Shown here: piece by piece, positions 26,970 through 35,915 of the stretch
How positions within the stretch are numbered: the first letter of the stretch is position 1
How the letters are laid out: each line of letters starts with the position of its first letter
NCBI GenBank assembly: GCA_002717145.1
Contig: PBCP01000068.1
Coordinates: 1-38,181, forward strand
Direction: 5' to 3'
DNA from: Planctomycetaceae bacterium
GTDB lineage: Bacteria > Planctomycetota > Planctomycetia > Pirellulales > Pirellulaceae
Length of the DNA: 38,181 nucleotides
Position numbers and translations under genes: made by a program
Notes under the pieces: generated by a model
The model's input: only the letters and a program-made list of their open reading frames with translations
The model's database searches: none
What the model was told of the DNA's origin: nothing

Positions 26970-27989
26970 TTATTGAGCTAAGCCACGACGAGCCAATTCT
27001 GCCATCACACCGCGAACAATCGCTTCTATATCGATACCGCTGGTAGAAGGTGCGGATGTGAATTGAGTCTGAGCTTCCTGCATAAACCCTTCCTCTCTCA
27101 ACATCGTCTCTAGTTCAGAGCTAAGAACCTGGAGTTTCGCAGTCAGTTCCGGCCCTTGAGGTTGCCGTCCAACACCAGTGTTAAAACCACGGAGTTTAAT
27201 GGCTTCCCGAAATCCTTCGGGGAATTCACTGCGGAAAATCATGGCATCAAACAGCTTCAGTAATCGATATTGAAGATCACGAGCCAATTCCCATTGACCA
27301 GTTGATGCTAATTGAAAAATCTTGCCAGTAATCTCGGGAACGACTCCACTGGAGGCATTGGTTCCGCCGTCAGCCCCAACCCACATCATGGGAACCAGAA
27401 CGGGGTCCCAGCCAGTTAGGAAGGAGAAGTCAGGACGATTAGGCCGAACCTTATCGATCATCCGCATCATCTGAGGAATGTCCCCGGAGGAATCCTTGAT
27501 TCCAATGATACGAGGGCAGTCATCTGCCAGTCTGGCTACGGTATCCACATCAATCGGCGAGGCGAACAGTGGAATGTTATAAAGCGTGACATCGATAGGT
27601 GAATTATCAGCGATCTCTTTGAAGTAGGTGTAAACCGCTTCAGGACCGATCTGATAGTAGAAGGGCGAAACGATTGCCACGGCAGTGGCGCCCAAATCAT
27701 AATATCTCTCACATGCTCGGATCGTTTCTCGTGTATTCGCTTCAGCGGCACCGGCAAGAATAGGCACTCGTCCATTGACCTGGTCCGCGATGATTTCAAT
27801 GATTCGCACACGTTCTTCGGCGGTAAATCGTGTGAATTCCCCCGTCGAGCCATTGGGATACAACCCATGAACGCCTTTATCGATTAACCAGTCGACATAC
27901 CTGCGGGTTTCGCCCTCATTTATGTTTCCGTTATTGTCCAAACAGACGATATTAGGGGTATAGATACCAGATAGTTTTGCTTGACTCAT
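26970..27989 (-). CDS. DapA/NanA-family (dihydrodipicolinate synthase-like) aldolase or lyase
   Basis: The 339-residue protein belongs to the pyruvate-dependent Schiff-base aldolase family with a TIM barrel. The pyruvate-binding GSTGEF motif is at 47-52. The catalytic Tyr137 sits in TLYNIP and the Schiff-base Lys165 in [10 protein letters not shown], matching Tyr133 and Lys161 of E. coli DapA. After the usual C-terminal helices, the protein has an extra tail of about 40 residues (from about 300) with a Gln/Thr/Ser linker and a final helix ([13 protein letters not shown]). True DapA, N-acetylneuraminate lyase and KDG aldolase cannot be told apart here. There are no lysine-pathway neighbours, so a sugar-acid role is at least as likely. 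The ATG at 27989 has no clear ribosome binding site. Confidence 0.9.
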   Translation of the reverse strand: MSQAKLSGIYTPNIVCLDNNGNINEGETRRYVDWLIDKGVHGLYPNGSTGEFTRFTAEERVRIIEIIADQVNGRVPILAGAAEANTRETIRACERYYDLGATAVAIVSPFYYQIGPEAVYTYFKEIADNSPIDVTLYNIPLFASPIDVDTVARLADDCPRIIGIKDSSGDIPQMMRMIDKVRPNRPDFSFLTGWDPVLVPMMWVGADGGTNASSGVVPEITGKIFQLASTGQWELARDLQYRLLKLFDAMIFRSEFPEGFREAIKLRGFNTGVGRQPQGPELTAKLQVLSSELETMLREEGFMQEAQTQFTSAPSTSGIDIEAIVRGVMAELARRGLAQ

Positions 27990-28310
27990 GATTACAATCG
28001 ATGCTTTTGCGTGTTAAGACGGGGGATAGGGTTATCTAATCCGTACAGTTTTTCTTTGATTCTGAAGAACTATACCCCTCACGGCTAAGCAGGAGTTAAA
28101 AAACTAAAACTTTTCTGATTGGTTAAACCGTACCGGTCAGGAAATCAGCTGAAGCTATTCCGATCGTAACGGTTATGACGGAATACCAAGGATGGGTCAC
28201 AGTGAATTCGGCTGAGGGATGATTAGGCTCAACGCCAAGCTATAGACCTGGCTACAGGTGAGAATTGGCCAGCCCGCTTTAAGAGTAGACAATTCATTTG
28301 GAATGGAAGC
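27990..28310. other. Intergenic region between divergent genes
   Basis: These 321 bases separate the minus-strand DapA-family gene from the plus-strand membrane-protein gene, so they should carry both promoters. I see no convincing -10/-35 pair and no ORF. The only structure noted is a weak inverted repeat ATTCCG/CGGAAT at 28157-28162 and 28179-28184. Confidence 0.4.
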
Positions 28311-30410
28311 ATGGCACCAGCACAGGAAAATGTGAGTAAATACCCCAAGACATTGGGGATTATTGCGTTGATGGCTTATTTCCTTTTATTCACTTTTGCG
28401 ACCATGCCAGCCTCAACACCTGGTGCTCAGGCATCGGTGAACGCTCATCAGGTTCCCTGGTTGCGGATGATCATTCCAGACATCGTCGTGTCCGAATGGG
28501 CTGAACAATCCTGGGATCGTGTTTCACTTGTTGATCGTTTGCCAATCTTCCTCGGGAGCCTCGCACTACTTTCAGTCGTCCTGCTAATTGGTCGAGCATG
28601 CTTACGATGCGCGAAGTGTAAAGAACTTAATCGTCTGGAAATCGTAGTTCTGTCGTTTGGAGTCGGGACACTTGGATTGACATTGTTTGCGTTTACGCTC
28701 GGTGTCTGTGGGATGCTCAAAATATGGTGGCTTTACCTCGTACCAATTTCTTTGGCAGGGTGGGTCGAATATGTGGCTCCCAATGGAATTCTGCGAAATG
28801 TACATCCCCAGCGATTCTTGCCTTGTCCGTCTGAACGTCGAAGTTTGGGAGTCTGGATTGGTTTTGGGCTGATAGTGATCATTGTCGCCGGAGCGATGCT
28901 ACCGCCGTGGGAATTTGATGTTAGGGAATATCACCTTCAAGTTCCCAAAGAGTGGTTCCAGGACGGAGGGATTCATTACTTACCTCACAATACCTATGGG
29001 GCGATGCCTTTAGGTGCTGAACTGATTTGTGTGGTCCCTATGGCCTGGGCTCAGTTGTTTACCGAATCAGATGCGTGGTGGGATGGCGCGTTGATTGGTA
29101 AGACGTTCCTTGCGTACTATGCTTTGTTTGCGGCTTTAGGGTGCTGGGCGATTAATGCTCGTCTGGGAAATAGAATCTCGGCGACTGCTACAGCGGTTTT
29201 ATTACTGTCCTGCCCGTGGGTCGGCTACATCAGCATGACAGGACTCAACGAAATGGCACTCGGTTTTTACCTCGTTGCAGCCATCATGGCGCTCTACTGG
29301 TTGCAAAGATCTTCTGACGACTCGTGGTTGAAAATTGGACTGGTGGGACTGTTAGTGGGTGCAGCAGCGTCAGTGAAATATACCGGTGTGGTATTTGCTG
29401 TCATCCCGATAGCCATTTGGATTCTAATTCAATGTCGTGCACGAGTACTGCCGGCGATGTTGATTTTTGCTGTGGGAGCAACCATCAGTTTTTCCCCGTG
29501 GCTGATCAAGAATTTGGTTCATACAGGAAATCCGGTCTTCCCGCTTCTCGGCTCACTATTCAACTCGGGTGAACAGACAGCTGATCAGGTCTCCCAATGG
29601 AATAATGCGCATCAGGTACCGGAATCAGATAACTTGCTGGATAGTATGACGGAGTTGTTTTTGACAGGCTCAAGAAATAGCCCGCTACTGATGGGATGTT
29701 TACTGATTGCAATTGTTGTTTATCGTCAGCGACGTGAGTTGCTTCCATATTTTCTAATACTGTTATATGGAGTTTTGGTTTGGTGGTTCGCCACTCATCA
29801 TCTGCAGAGGTTTGTTGTTCCACTGCTTCCATTGTTTGCCATCCTTGCAGGATTAGGATTTGAAGTTGCTATCCGAGGGTATGCTGCTTGGCGTAAGGGC
29901 TTGCTGGTAGGACTGTTTTTATATGCCGTGATGTACCTTGGTGCCGGAATGGAGACAGATTCCAGATTGTTAGTACGACTGGAGACAATTCGTACAGGCC
30001 CTGTATTACCGGAACAGGATACTACGACATTTCGTGTGCATCGATTTCTCAATCAACAGCTTGGTCGTGACGGACGTGTCGTTCTTGTGGCAGACGCCGA
30101 GCCTTTTGATTTGCAAATGCAGGTGGATTACAACTCTTGCTTTGATTCGTCCATCCTTGCTGACTGGCTTTCTGACCAAGACCCGGAGAAACAACGGCAA
30201 TTGCTACAGGAAAAACAGGTGGACTATGTATATGTGAGTTGGGAGGAACTGCAGCGGTATCGTAGTAGTTATGGTTATGATGAAAGAGTTACGCCGGATT
30301 GGATTCAACAACTCGTTCAGAACGGCGTTTTAATAGAGGTAAGTGATTTAGAAATTGAATCGCAGTCCGGTCAGCTATTTCGTCCTACTCCTCCTGCAAA
30401 TCTGCATTAA
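28311..30410 (+). CDS. Polytopic membrane protein, probable GT-C-type (GT39-like) glycosyltransferase
   Basis: The 699-residue protein has about 11-13 hydrophobic segments through residue about 550 and a soluble C-terminal domain (about 560-699). After the early segments, a periplasmic loop carries PPWEFDVREYHLQVPKEW (about residue 200). Acidic residues followed by Tyr-His-Leu at this position resemble the catalytic Asp region of GT-C transferases such as PMT and ArnT, which use lipid-linked sugars. Further family-like features are the GLNEMALGFYLVAAIMALYW and LGAAASVKYTG-type segments. The tail contains VDYVYVSWEEL, like the C-terminal domain of related planctomycete proteins. It likely transfers a sugar to a lipid or protein at the outer face of the inner membrane. 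Donor and acceptor are unknown; the family call is from pattern resemblance. Confidence 0.75.
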   Translation: MAPAQENVSKYPKTLGIIALMAYFLLFTFATMPASTPGAQASVNAHQVPWLRMIIPDIVVSEWAEQSWDRVSLVDRLPIFLGSLALLSVVLLIGRACLRCAKCKELNRLEIVVLSFGVGTLGLTLFAFTLGVCGMLKIWWLYLVPISLAGWVEYVAPNGILRNVHPQRFLPCPSERRSLGVWIGFGLIVIIVAGAMLPPWEFDVREYHLQVPKEWFQDGGIHYLPHNTYGAMPLGAELICVVPMAWAQLFTESDAWWDGALIGKTFLAYYALFAALGCWAINARLGNRISATATAVLLLSCPWVGYISMTGLNEMALGFYLVAAIMALYWLQRSSDDSWLKIGLVGLLVGAAASVKYTGVVFAVIPIAIWILIQCRARVLPAMLIFAVGATISFSPWLIKNLVHTGNPVFPLLGSLFNSGEQTADQVSQWNNAHQVPESDNLLDSMTELFLTGSRNSPLLMGCLLIAIVVYRQRRELLPYFLILLYGVLVWWFATHHLQRFVVPLLPLFAILAGLGFEVAIRGYAAWRKGLLVGLFLYAVMYLGAGMETDSRLLVRLETIRTGPVLPEQDTTTFRVHRFLNQQLGRDGRVVLVADAEPFDLQMQVDYNSCFDSSILADWLSDQDPEKQRQLLQEKQVDYVYVSWEELQRYRSSYGYDERVTPDWIQQLVQNGVLIEVSDLEIESQSGQLFRPTPPANLH

Positions 30411-30443
30411 CTTCCTCCCCCCAACAAGATTTAATTCAACCTT

Positions 30444-31298
30444 ATGCTCATCCGATACCTCGTAGCCAATATGCTAAAGTCTCAGGCTCAGGAGGCAGTA
30501 CGCAGTAAAGTGGAACAAGCTGTCACTGATCAGGCTCGGAATATTGCGGAAATGAAACAGGGGCGGGAAATGCCTGCCTGTGAATTGGCTATGGTCTTCG
30601 CCAATTCTCTGGAAGCTTCCGGAGTGGTCGATCAGATGGAAGGTGTGATCAGTACGCAATGCGCAAGCTTCGTTGAGCATGCCGGCCGATGGCATGGTAT
30701 GGATATTATTGTCATTGAAGCTGGGGACACCTGGCGGCAGGTAGCCCGAGCGGTGACAGATCTGATTAACATGCATCATCCATCGTGGGTGATTTCAGCC
30801 GGTTTTGCATCTTCGTTGTCAAAACGAGTCCGGAAAGGAATGATTGTGATGCCCAACGTGATTCGAGACGTCAAAGGTCGAGAATTACAGGTAGGGTTTC
30901 AGCTAGGAGAAGCCAAACCACAAGCGGGATTATTGACAGGCGATCTGGTCAGTACGCCTGAAGTCTTGACGACACCAGCAAAACGAAAAGAACTTGCCAG
31001 CCAGTTTAGGACCGAAGTGGCGGATATGGAATCTGCTGTGGTCGCCGAGATATGCCGACAGGCACGACAGCGATGCATGGCGATTCGAATTGTAGCGGAA
31101 GATTTTGACGATCAACCACCGGAGTTGATGAGCAGGATTATGAAACAAGGTAGTTTTGCCGCCAAGTTTGGCGCATTTTCCAAAGGCTTGTTTACGCAAG
31201 CCTCCCAATTGAAGGAAATGTGGGACTTAAAAAATGAAGCCTATAAGAGCTCGGAACGCTTGGCTGGTTTTCTGGCAGGTGTCGTGCGGCAATTGTAA
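30444..31298 (+). CDS. Nucleoside phosphorylase-superfamily protein (MTAN/HpnG-like)
   Basis: The 284-residue protein matches the phosphorylase superfamily (PF01048 type). After an N-terminal helix (about 1-40), the body has the glycine-containing block VISAGFASSL (about 116-125), a TGDLVSTPE segment and the signature DMESAVVAE at 194-202, whose Met-Glu pair binds the ribose. A late IRIVAEDFDDQPPE segment (about 214-226) is in the place of the RxxSD motif of methylthioadenosine/adenosylhomocysteine nucleosidases. It is probably a nucleosidase or phosphorylase acting on an adenine-containing compound. ispH starts 114 bases downstream, so an isoprenoid link such as HpnG (adenosylhopane nucleosidase) is possible but unproven. 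No hpnH or squalene-hopene cyclase gene is in the window. The start at 30444 gives the longest frame; a later start is possible. Confidence 0.82.
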   Translation: MLIRYLVANMLKSQAQEAVRSKVEQAVTDQARNIAEMKQGREMPACELAMVFANSLEASGVVDQMEGVISTQCASFVEHAGRWHGMDIIVIEAGDTWRQVARAVTDLINMHHPSWVISAGFASSLSKRVRKGMIVMPNVIRDVKGRELQVGFQLGEAKPQAGLLTGDLVSTPEVLTTPAKRKELASQFRTEVADMESAVVAEICRQARQRCMAIRIVAEDFDDQPPELMSRIMKQGSFAAKFGAFSKGLFTQASQLKEMWDLKNEAYKSSERLAGFLAGVVRQL

Positions 31299-31412
31299 TC
31301 CTCTGGTGACCATGCTGGACAGGACTCGATGACTAGATGATATTGGACGTCGGTAGGTAGAAAGAATTCGTGACTCACCTGCTGTCTCCACCATGACAAA
31401 GAGAGTGACCCT

Positions 31413-32342
31413 ATGAAGATTATCCTTGCAGCACCGAGAGGTTTTTGTGCTGGGGTTAATATGGCCATTGAATGTCTCGACCTTTCTATTAAGACGCTTG
31501 GTCCGCCGGTATATGTGTACCATGAGATTGTTCACAACAAATACGTTGTTGAAACATTTCAAGGTAAAGGGGCAGTCTTTGTGGATTGCTTGGAGGATGT
31601 CCCGGTCGGTTCCAATTTGCTTTTTTCCGCTCACGGAATATCCCCGCAGATTCGTGAGCAGGCGCGTCAGCGAGAACTCTATGCGATCGATGCAACTTGC
31701 CCATTAGTCACTAAGGTTCATCTGGAAGCAGTACGCTATGCCAAGCAGGGATATACAATCCTTTTAATCGGCCATGAAGGTCACGATGAAGTGATTGGTA
31801 CGATGGGGGAAGCACCGGAAGCGATGATTTTGGTCGAAAGCGAAGACGCTGTAGACCGTTTAGAAGTAGCAGACGATTCCAAAGTCGCCTACCTAACACA
31901 AACGACGCTTAGTGTGGACGATGCCAACCGAATCATCGCTCGGATCCGCCAACGATTTCCTCAAGTCGCGGCACCACCTAAAGGCGACATCTGTTATGCC
32001 ACCCAAAACCGTCAGGAAGCAGTGCGAATTATTGCTGATGATGTCCAATTAGTTTTGGTCGTTGGCAGTCAAAACAGCTCAAATAGCCAACGCCTTAAGG
32101 AAATTGCCATCGAGCAGGGTAAAGCGGCATATCTTATTGATGGTGTGGAAGATATTGATGATGCGTGGTTCGACTCAGTGGAAACGCTGATGATTACAGC
32201 TGGCGCGAGTGCACCAGAGAATTTGGTACAGGATTGTGTCGACTACATCCAGTCTCATTTTGATGCCGAAGTGGAGTCTCGAGTGATTCGAGAAGAACAG
32301 GTGCACTTCAATCTGCCTAAAGAATTAAAGTCACTACTCTAA
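31413..32342 (+). CDS. ispH: 4-hydroxy-3-methylbut-2-enyl diphosphate reductase
   Basis: IspH (LytB) is the last enzyme of the MEP pathway. It reduces HMBPP to IPP and DMAPP with a [4Fe-4S] cluster. The 309-residue protein has all three cluster cysteines: Cys12 in RGFCAGV, Cys96 in DATCPLV and Cys194 in DICYATQNRQ, matching Cys12, Cys96 and Cys197 of the E. coli enzyme. HEIVHN, SAHGISP and GHEGHDEVIGTMGE (with the catalytic glutamate), plus the C-terminal SQNSSNSQRL and ITAGASAPE blocks, complete the family signature. It should act in the cytoplasm. Its stop overlaps the end of the convergent DUF1080 gene by nine bases. No other MEP-pathway gene is nearby. Confidence 0.98.
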   Translation: MKIILAAPRGFCAGVNMAIECLDLSIKTLGPPVYVYHEIVHNKYVVETFQGKGAVFVDCLEDVPVGSNLLFSAHGISPQIREQARQRELYAIDATCPLVTKVHLEAVRYAKQGYTILLIGHEGHDEVIGTMGEAPEAMILVESEDAVDRLEVADDSKVAYLTQTTLSVDDANRIIARIRQRFPQVAAPPKGDICYATQNRQEAVRIIADDVQLVLVVGSQNSSNSQRLKEIAIEQGKAAYLIDGVEDIDDAWFDSVETLMITAGASAPENLVQDCVDYIQSHFDAEVESRVIREEQVHFNLPKELKSLL

Positions 32343-33644
32343 TTCTGTAATCCGGAGATTTCTAAAACTCAGATTCGTTGTAGGGTCGTGCCCTTGAATC
32401 ATGATCGACCCGGCAGCAGTACGCAGTCCTCGGCGTGGATTCTTATCGGCTTCACGTTCGTCATACCAGTCACTCACCTGGTATCCGTTGACCCACACGG
32501 CAATATGATTACCTGACATGACAATTGTCTTGTGGAACCACTCGTTATCTAACGCGACAATCCGTCGAGCATCCTGGCGGCGAAAGATCCCTCCCGTTCC
32601 ACAATCGGCCGGCTCCAGTGGGTTACCATCCTTCATCCCATTTTGGATTTGGCTTTCATATCCCATCATGACATCACCAGGAATACATCTTAGAAATATC
32701 CCGGAATTCAATGCTTCGGCATAACTGATGCACTCGAGCTGTAACACGAAATCAGCGTAGTGTCCTTCGGTCTCTAACTGCCCGCGTCCATTGACCACAT
32801 TGAGTTCACCTGCCGCGGTTACTGAAAACATACTTTCCATCTCTGGATATTCAACCCAGCCAGTTAAATCAGTACCGTTGAAAATCGAGTCCAGACTTAA
32901 CGGTCGAAGCAGGATGTTACGGAATGCAACCTGACCGGAATTTAACTGTAAACCAATATAACCTCTCCCGATTGGCGATTCATCGGTGTATTCGAGGACT
33001 AGATTACCGTCCACGATTCCACGTATTTGATTACCTTGCACGGTGATTTCCGCCGTTTGCCATTCGCCGCTGGTTGGAGCATTTTCGATTTTAGTACGAC
33101 CGACTAAACTCCCCGTAGGAAAGGGATTGTCAGTAGGTGCAATGTTAAATTCATAACAGTCTTTAGTGGGGTCGGTAGGAGTGGCTGAGGTTCGCAGGAA
33201 AATGCCGCTGTTGGTGGATTTATCCGCTTTGAACTCCAGGCGAAGGACATAGTCCGAAAACTCAGAAGTGGTTCTCAGTAGTCCCTGCTCACCTTCGCTG
33301 ACCGTGATGGCTCCGTCTTCAATGGCCCAATTGGCGTCGTTTTCAGGTTTCCAGCCAAAAAAGCTACCTCCATCAAATAAACGAATCCAACCTTCCGCTA
33401 AATCTTCAGCTGGTACAGGGATAGGTTCAGGGCTTGGTGTCGTCAAGGCAGGAGGTTCTTTGATCTCTTCTCTTTCCTGAGATCTACCGGTGGCTCGCGG
33501 ATCAGAGTTTTCTGAGACAGGGTTCTCTGGTTCACTCGCTTCGGGGGAGGGGGAAGGGGCAGGCTGTGCGTCTTCAGGTGAACAGCCGAAAACTAAAAGC
33601 AAGAGACAGGTAAACAGCAATGGAACCGACTTGAAACTAGTCAT
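32334..33644 (-). CDS. Lipoprotein with two DUF1080 (3-keto-disaccharide hydrolase-like) domains
   Basis: I chose the ATG at 33644 (436 residues). It begins a lipoprotein signal with the lipobox LVFGC (Cys21) and follows AGGTC. An upstream in-frame ATG at 33704 would place the signal internally and lies inside a likely -10 box. A disordered Pro/Ser/Glu-rich spacer (about 22-85) leads to two beta-jelly-roll DUF1080 domains, about 85-250 (IRLFDGGSFFGWK) and 252-436 (SIFNGTDLTGW). Each has the recurrent L-F/D-G-x-x-L-x-G-W start and the NSGIFLR block. This family includes lectin-like glycan-binding and 3-ketoglycoside hydrolase domains and is very common in planctomycetes. The product is probably membrane-anchored and binds or cleaves sugars outside the cytoplasm. 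The two domains differ clearly, so the duplication is old. Confidence 0.92.
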   Translation of the reverse strand: MTSFKSVPLLFTCLLLLVFGCSPEDAQPAPSPSPEASEPENPVSENSDPRATGRSQEREEIKEPPALTTPSPEPIPVPAEDLAEGWIRLFDGGSFFGWKPENDANWAIEDGAITVSEGEQGLLRTTSEFSDYVLRLEFKADKSTNSGIFLRTSATPTDPTKDCYEFNIAPTDNPFPTGSLVGRTKIENAPTSGEWQTAEITVQGNQIRGIVDGNLVLEYTDESPIGRGYIGLQLNSGQVAFRNILLRPLSLDSIFNGTDLTGWVEYPEMESMFSVTAAGELNVVNGRGQLETEGHYADFVLQLECISYAEALNSGIFLRCIPGDVMMGYESQIQNGMKDGNPLEPADCGTGGIFRRQDARRIVALDNEWFHKTIVMSGNHIAVWVNGYQVSDWYDEREADKNPRRGLRTAAGSIMIQGHDPTTNLSFRNLRITELE

Positions 33645-33702
33645 GAATTGACCTGCGTAAATGAAGGGATTTAGTGTGTGGGTAAGGGATTGAGGCTTCC
33701 AC

Positions 33703-33711
33703 ATTATAGCA
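33703..33711 (-). promoter_or_regulatory. Extended -10 promoter for the DUF1080 lipoprotein gene
   Basis: On the minus strand TATAAT (33708 to 33703) is preceded by TGC, giving a TGnTATAAT extended -10 element. No good -35 is seen, which extended -10 promoters tolerate. It lies about 59 bases before the ATG at 33644 and rules against the ATG at 33704, which would fall within it. Confidence 0.5.
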
Positions 33712-33751
33712 ATTTGTGAAACAAGCTTCGTATGATCTTCAATCGATCTAA

Positions 33752-34228
33752 TTAGACCGAGCTTGGAAGGATTTCTATCTGCACTTCACCAGTGATTCCT
33801 CCTGTTCGGCCCTCAATAGTACTTAATGGAGCGCTTTTAGCATCTAGAGCCGGGAAGTCGATAATCACCTCTAAGAGATTTCGAAGTTCAAGCTTGTCTG
33901 TTACTTCGAAGGTGGATTTGCCCTGAGATACATCACCAGTGCCGATGGCTTCATGATTTAGAAAAACAGTGGCGAGTGCGTTGACCTCAGTCAAAGTGAT
34001 TTGCACGAGATCACCTTGTTCCAGTCCGGTTGGCTTATGGAAATATCGCTGGAACAAGACTTTTCCATGAAAAGAGTCACCTAGTGTGTCACTCCAATCG
34101 TTCGGGATTTTCATCGTACCTGGTGGAGGGACTTCTATACCAGTTTCCTGAGACTCCGCCGAGTCAGACCAGTAAGTTGTTGCCAAAGGAGTAAATTGCC
34201 AGGGGCCCCGAAGCCGTATGGTATGCAT
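33752..34228 (-). CDS. Stand-alone GH2-like sugar-binding (jelly-roll) domain protein
   Basis: The 158-residue protein has no signal peptide and no catalytic domain. The pattern resembles the N-terminal sugar-binding domain of family 2 glycoside hydrolases: LRGPWQF, then PGTMKIPNDWSD, a YFHKPTGL strand, V-x-I-x-L-x-x-V-x-x-x-A-x-V-F-L-N, and a FEVTDKL strand. It starts 11 bases after the stop of the prepilin gene and has no ribosome binding site of its own, so translation is probably coupled. With no signal and no hydrolase domain it may be the remains of a larger enzyme or a small intracellular binding protein. The fold call is by pattern and moderately sure. Confidence 0.7.
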   Translation of the reverse strand: MHTIRLRGPWQFTPLATTYWSDSAESQETGIEVPPPGTMKIPNDWSDTLGDSFHGKVLFQRYFHKPTGLEQGDLVQITLTEVNALATVFLNHEAIGTGDVSQGKSTFEVTDKLELRNLLEVIIDFPALDAKSAPLSTIEGRTGGITGEVQIEILPSSV

Positions 34229-34239
34229 AGGAGAGAGTT

Positions 34240-35724
34240 TTATTCCGGCGTAAAGTCGTGTGAGACAGTGAATTGGCGTAATTGCTGTTGGCTGTTTTGA
34301 AATGCCCGAACGATAACCTGAAAGCCTCGTAAAGGGTATGGATATGGAGGTGCCGTCTCGGATTCCTGAATGTCATCTACGCCACCGGTCGCATTATCAT
34401 CCAATCCATTGAGACCTTCATCGATCAGATTATTTGCACCGGAGTTTTGATTTAACCCGTCACGCTCGTACTCAATCGTCCAAGTGTCATACGTGCGGTA
34501 GTTGCCAAACTGAAAGTATTTGGGGTTCGTTGGCAGCAACGGCGGCAGCATCGTGTTTCTTAACTGGGATTTGGGATCCGGGAGCCAGGAAAAAGTGCTC
34601 ATTGCCTGGCATTGTTGGACAAACACTGGCGCGTTGTTGGTGATGGTGTAAGGTTGTGCGTATCCAAGATCAACATAGGCGCCTAATCCAACAACGCGTG
34701 CACCTCCAATAACGGCCGATTCGTATCCTGGGTCACCAGGAGTCAAAGCTGTATCAAGAGTCGGGGCTCTGAGGTTTCGGGCCTGCGGATCGTACACTCT
34801 TATGTCAAATGCCAATACCTGATCCATAACGACGTCCTCGCCCATGGCGATGCCGGATTGGAACGGTAACCGCGCGTGGCTGAACGGATAGGGAAAGTTG
34901 GTATCGACATTGTTATTGACGACGCCTGCCGGAATGTGGGCGACTCGGTTTTGACGCATCGTCAAGTCAGCCAGACTGTTTGCGCTAATCGTGCCGTTAT
35001 TGTTTACTCGGATCGAAATGTCGTTGTTATTTAAGAAAACAGCTGCCGACGAGGCAGGGTAGGGAGTCCCGTTAGGTTGAAGAAGTACTCCTTGAGGTCC
35101 GTTTAAGTCAGGTCGTATCAACAATGCACGCCGCCGCAGGGTCGCCAATGGCATCCCATTGTGTTGAAGCACTCCAAGTTGGCCTTCCAAAGCTTCGTCA
35201 GTTGTTCCGTTGTTGTTGTTATCCAGTCCGTCACGTAAGAATTCTGTGTTTCGTGGTTCAAGCCAGTAGATTACTTCGGCATTCGAAGAATTAATGATTT
35301 CAAAATTCCGCGTACTGTCGAGTAGTCGTCCTTCAATCCTGCCGGAGAACGGGTCTTCTAACCGACGAGATGTGAACATAATCACATCGTCGGTGTCTCC
35401 TGTCAGATTATCGAGTCCGAAATTTGTGTTTACAAAGTCGTTATCGATGCCTTCGATGATCTCGAAGTAACCCATGCCGGCACCGGCGGGGGTGTTAGGA
35501 ACGGCCTGTACCGTGATCCCCTTAAAGTCGGCTCGCATCACATTGGTGATGTTACGTAGTTGCCCGGAAATCTGTACCGTAGCTCGACCTTTCGTGACTG
35601 AATCTGTGATTTGACGAAAAGCTTCCAGAACGCCGATGACCAACATCAACCCCAGCGTGGAGGCGACCATGAGCTCAACCAGAGTCAGGCCATGACGTCG
35701 ACGGTAACGGTTTTTTGGGTTCAT
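34240..35724 (-). CDS. PilW-like prepilin or pseudopilin
   Basis: The ATG at 35724 gives 494 residues; a start at 35772 would add 16. A short basic leader (NPKNRYRRRHG) precedes the prepilin peptidase motif G-LTLVE, with Glu at +5, and a hydrophobic helix (LMVASTLGLMLVIGVL). This is the class III signal of type IV pilins and type II secretion pseudopilins. The large globular part (about 45-494) contains two Asn/Asp-rich loops (LDNNNNGTTDE and GLNGLDDNATGG) that resemble calcium-binding loops and recur in planctomycete prepilins. The length fits PilW/GspJ-type minor pilins with an enlarged domain. It should be inserted in the inner membrane, cleaved by a prepilin peptidase and assembled in a pseudopilus. 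No assembly ATPase or peptidase gene is in the window. Confidence 0.87.
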   Translation of the reverse strand: MNPKNRYRRRHGLTLVELMVASTLGLMLVIGVLEAFRQITDSVTKGRATVQISGQLRNITNVMRADFKGITVQAVPNTPAGAGMGYFEIIEGIDNDFVNTNFGLDNLTGDTDDVIMFTSRRLEDPFSGRIEGRLLDSTRNFEIINSSNAEVIYWLEPRNTEFLRDGLDNNNNGTTDEALEGQLGVLQHNGMPLATLRRRALLIRPDLNGPQGVLLQPNGTPYPASSAAVFLNNNDISIRVNNNGTISANSLADLTMRQNRVAHIPAGVVNNNVDTNFPYPFSHARLPFQSGIAMGEDVVMDQVLAFDIRVYDPQARNLRAPTLDTALTPGDPGYESAVIGGARVVGLGAYVDLGYAQPYTITNNAPVFVQQCQAMSTFSWLPDPKSQLRNTMLPPLLPTNPKYFQFGNYRTYDTWTIEYERDGLNQNSGANNLIDEGLNGLDDNATGGVDDIQESETAPPYPYPLRGFQVIVRAFQNSQQQLRQFTVSHDFTPE

Positions 35725-35915
35725 CAATGTTCCAAGTCGCAAAATCTTGTTTAGCAGGTGGGTGTGAATCACTCCACTCTCTAAATATTACTCAACCGAG
35801 CCTTTTCGGGGAACATGATTCTCTAAACTTCCAACCGCTGTTGTCGACAAACTAGCACAGAATAATCTCCAAATCATATGGACACTACCTCCAGCAATAG
35901 ATTTCAATATTCATT

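Noticed and set aside
33645..33704. Upstream ATG for the DUF1080 lipoprotein
   Set aside because: It would bury the lipoprotein signal 20 residues inside and lies in the probable -10 box.
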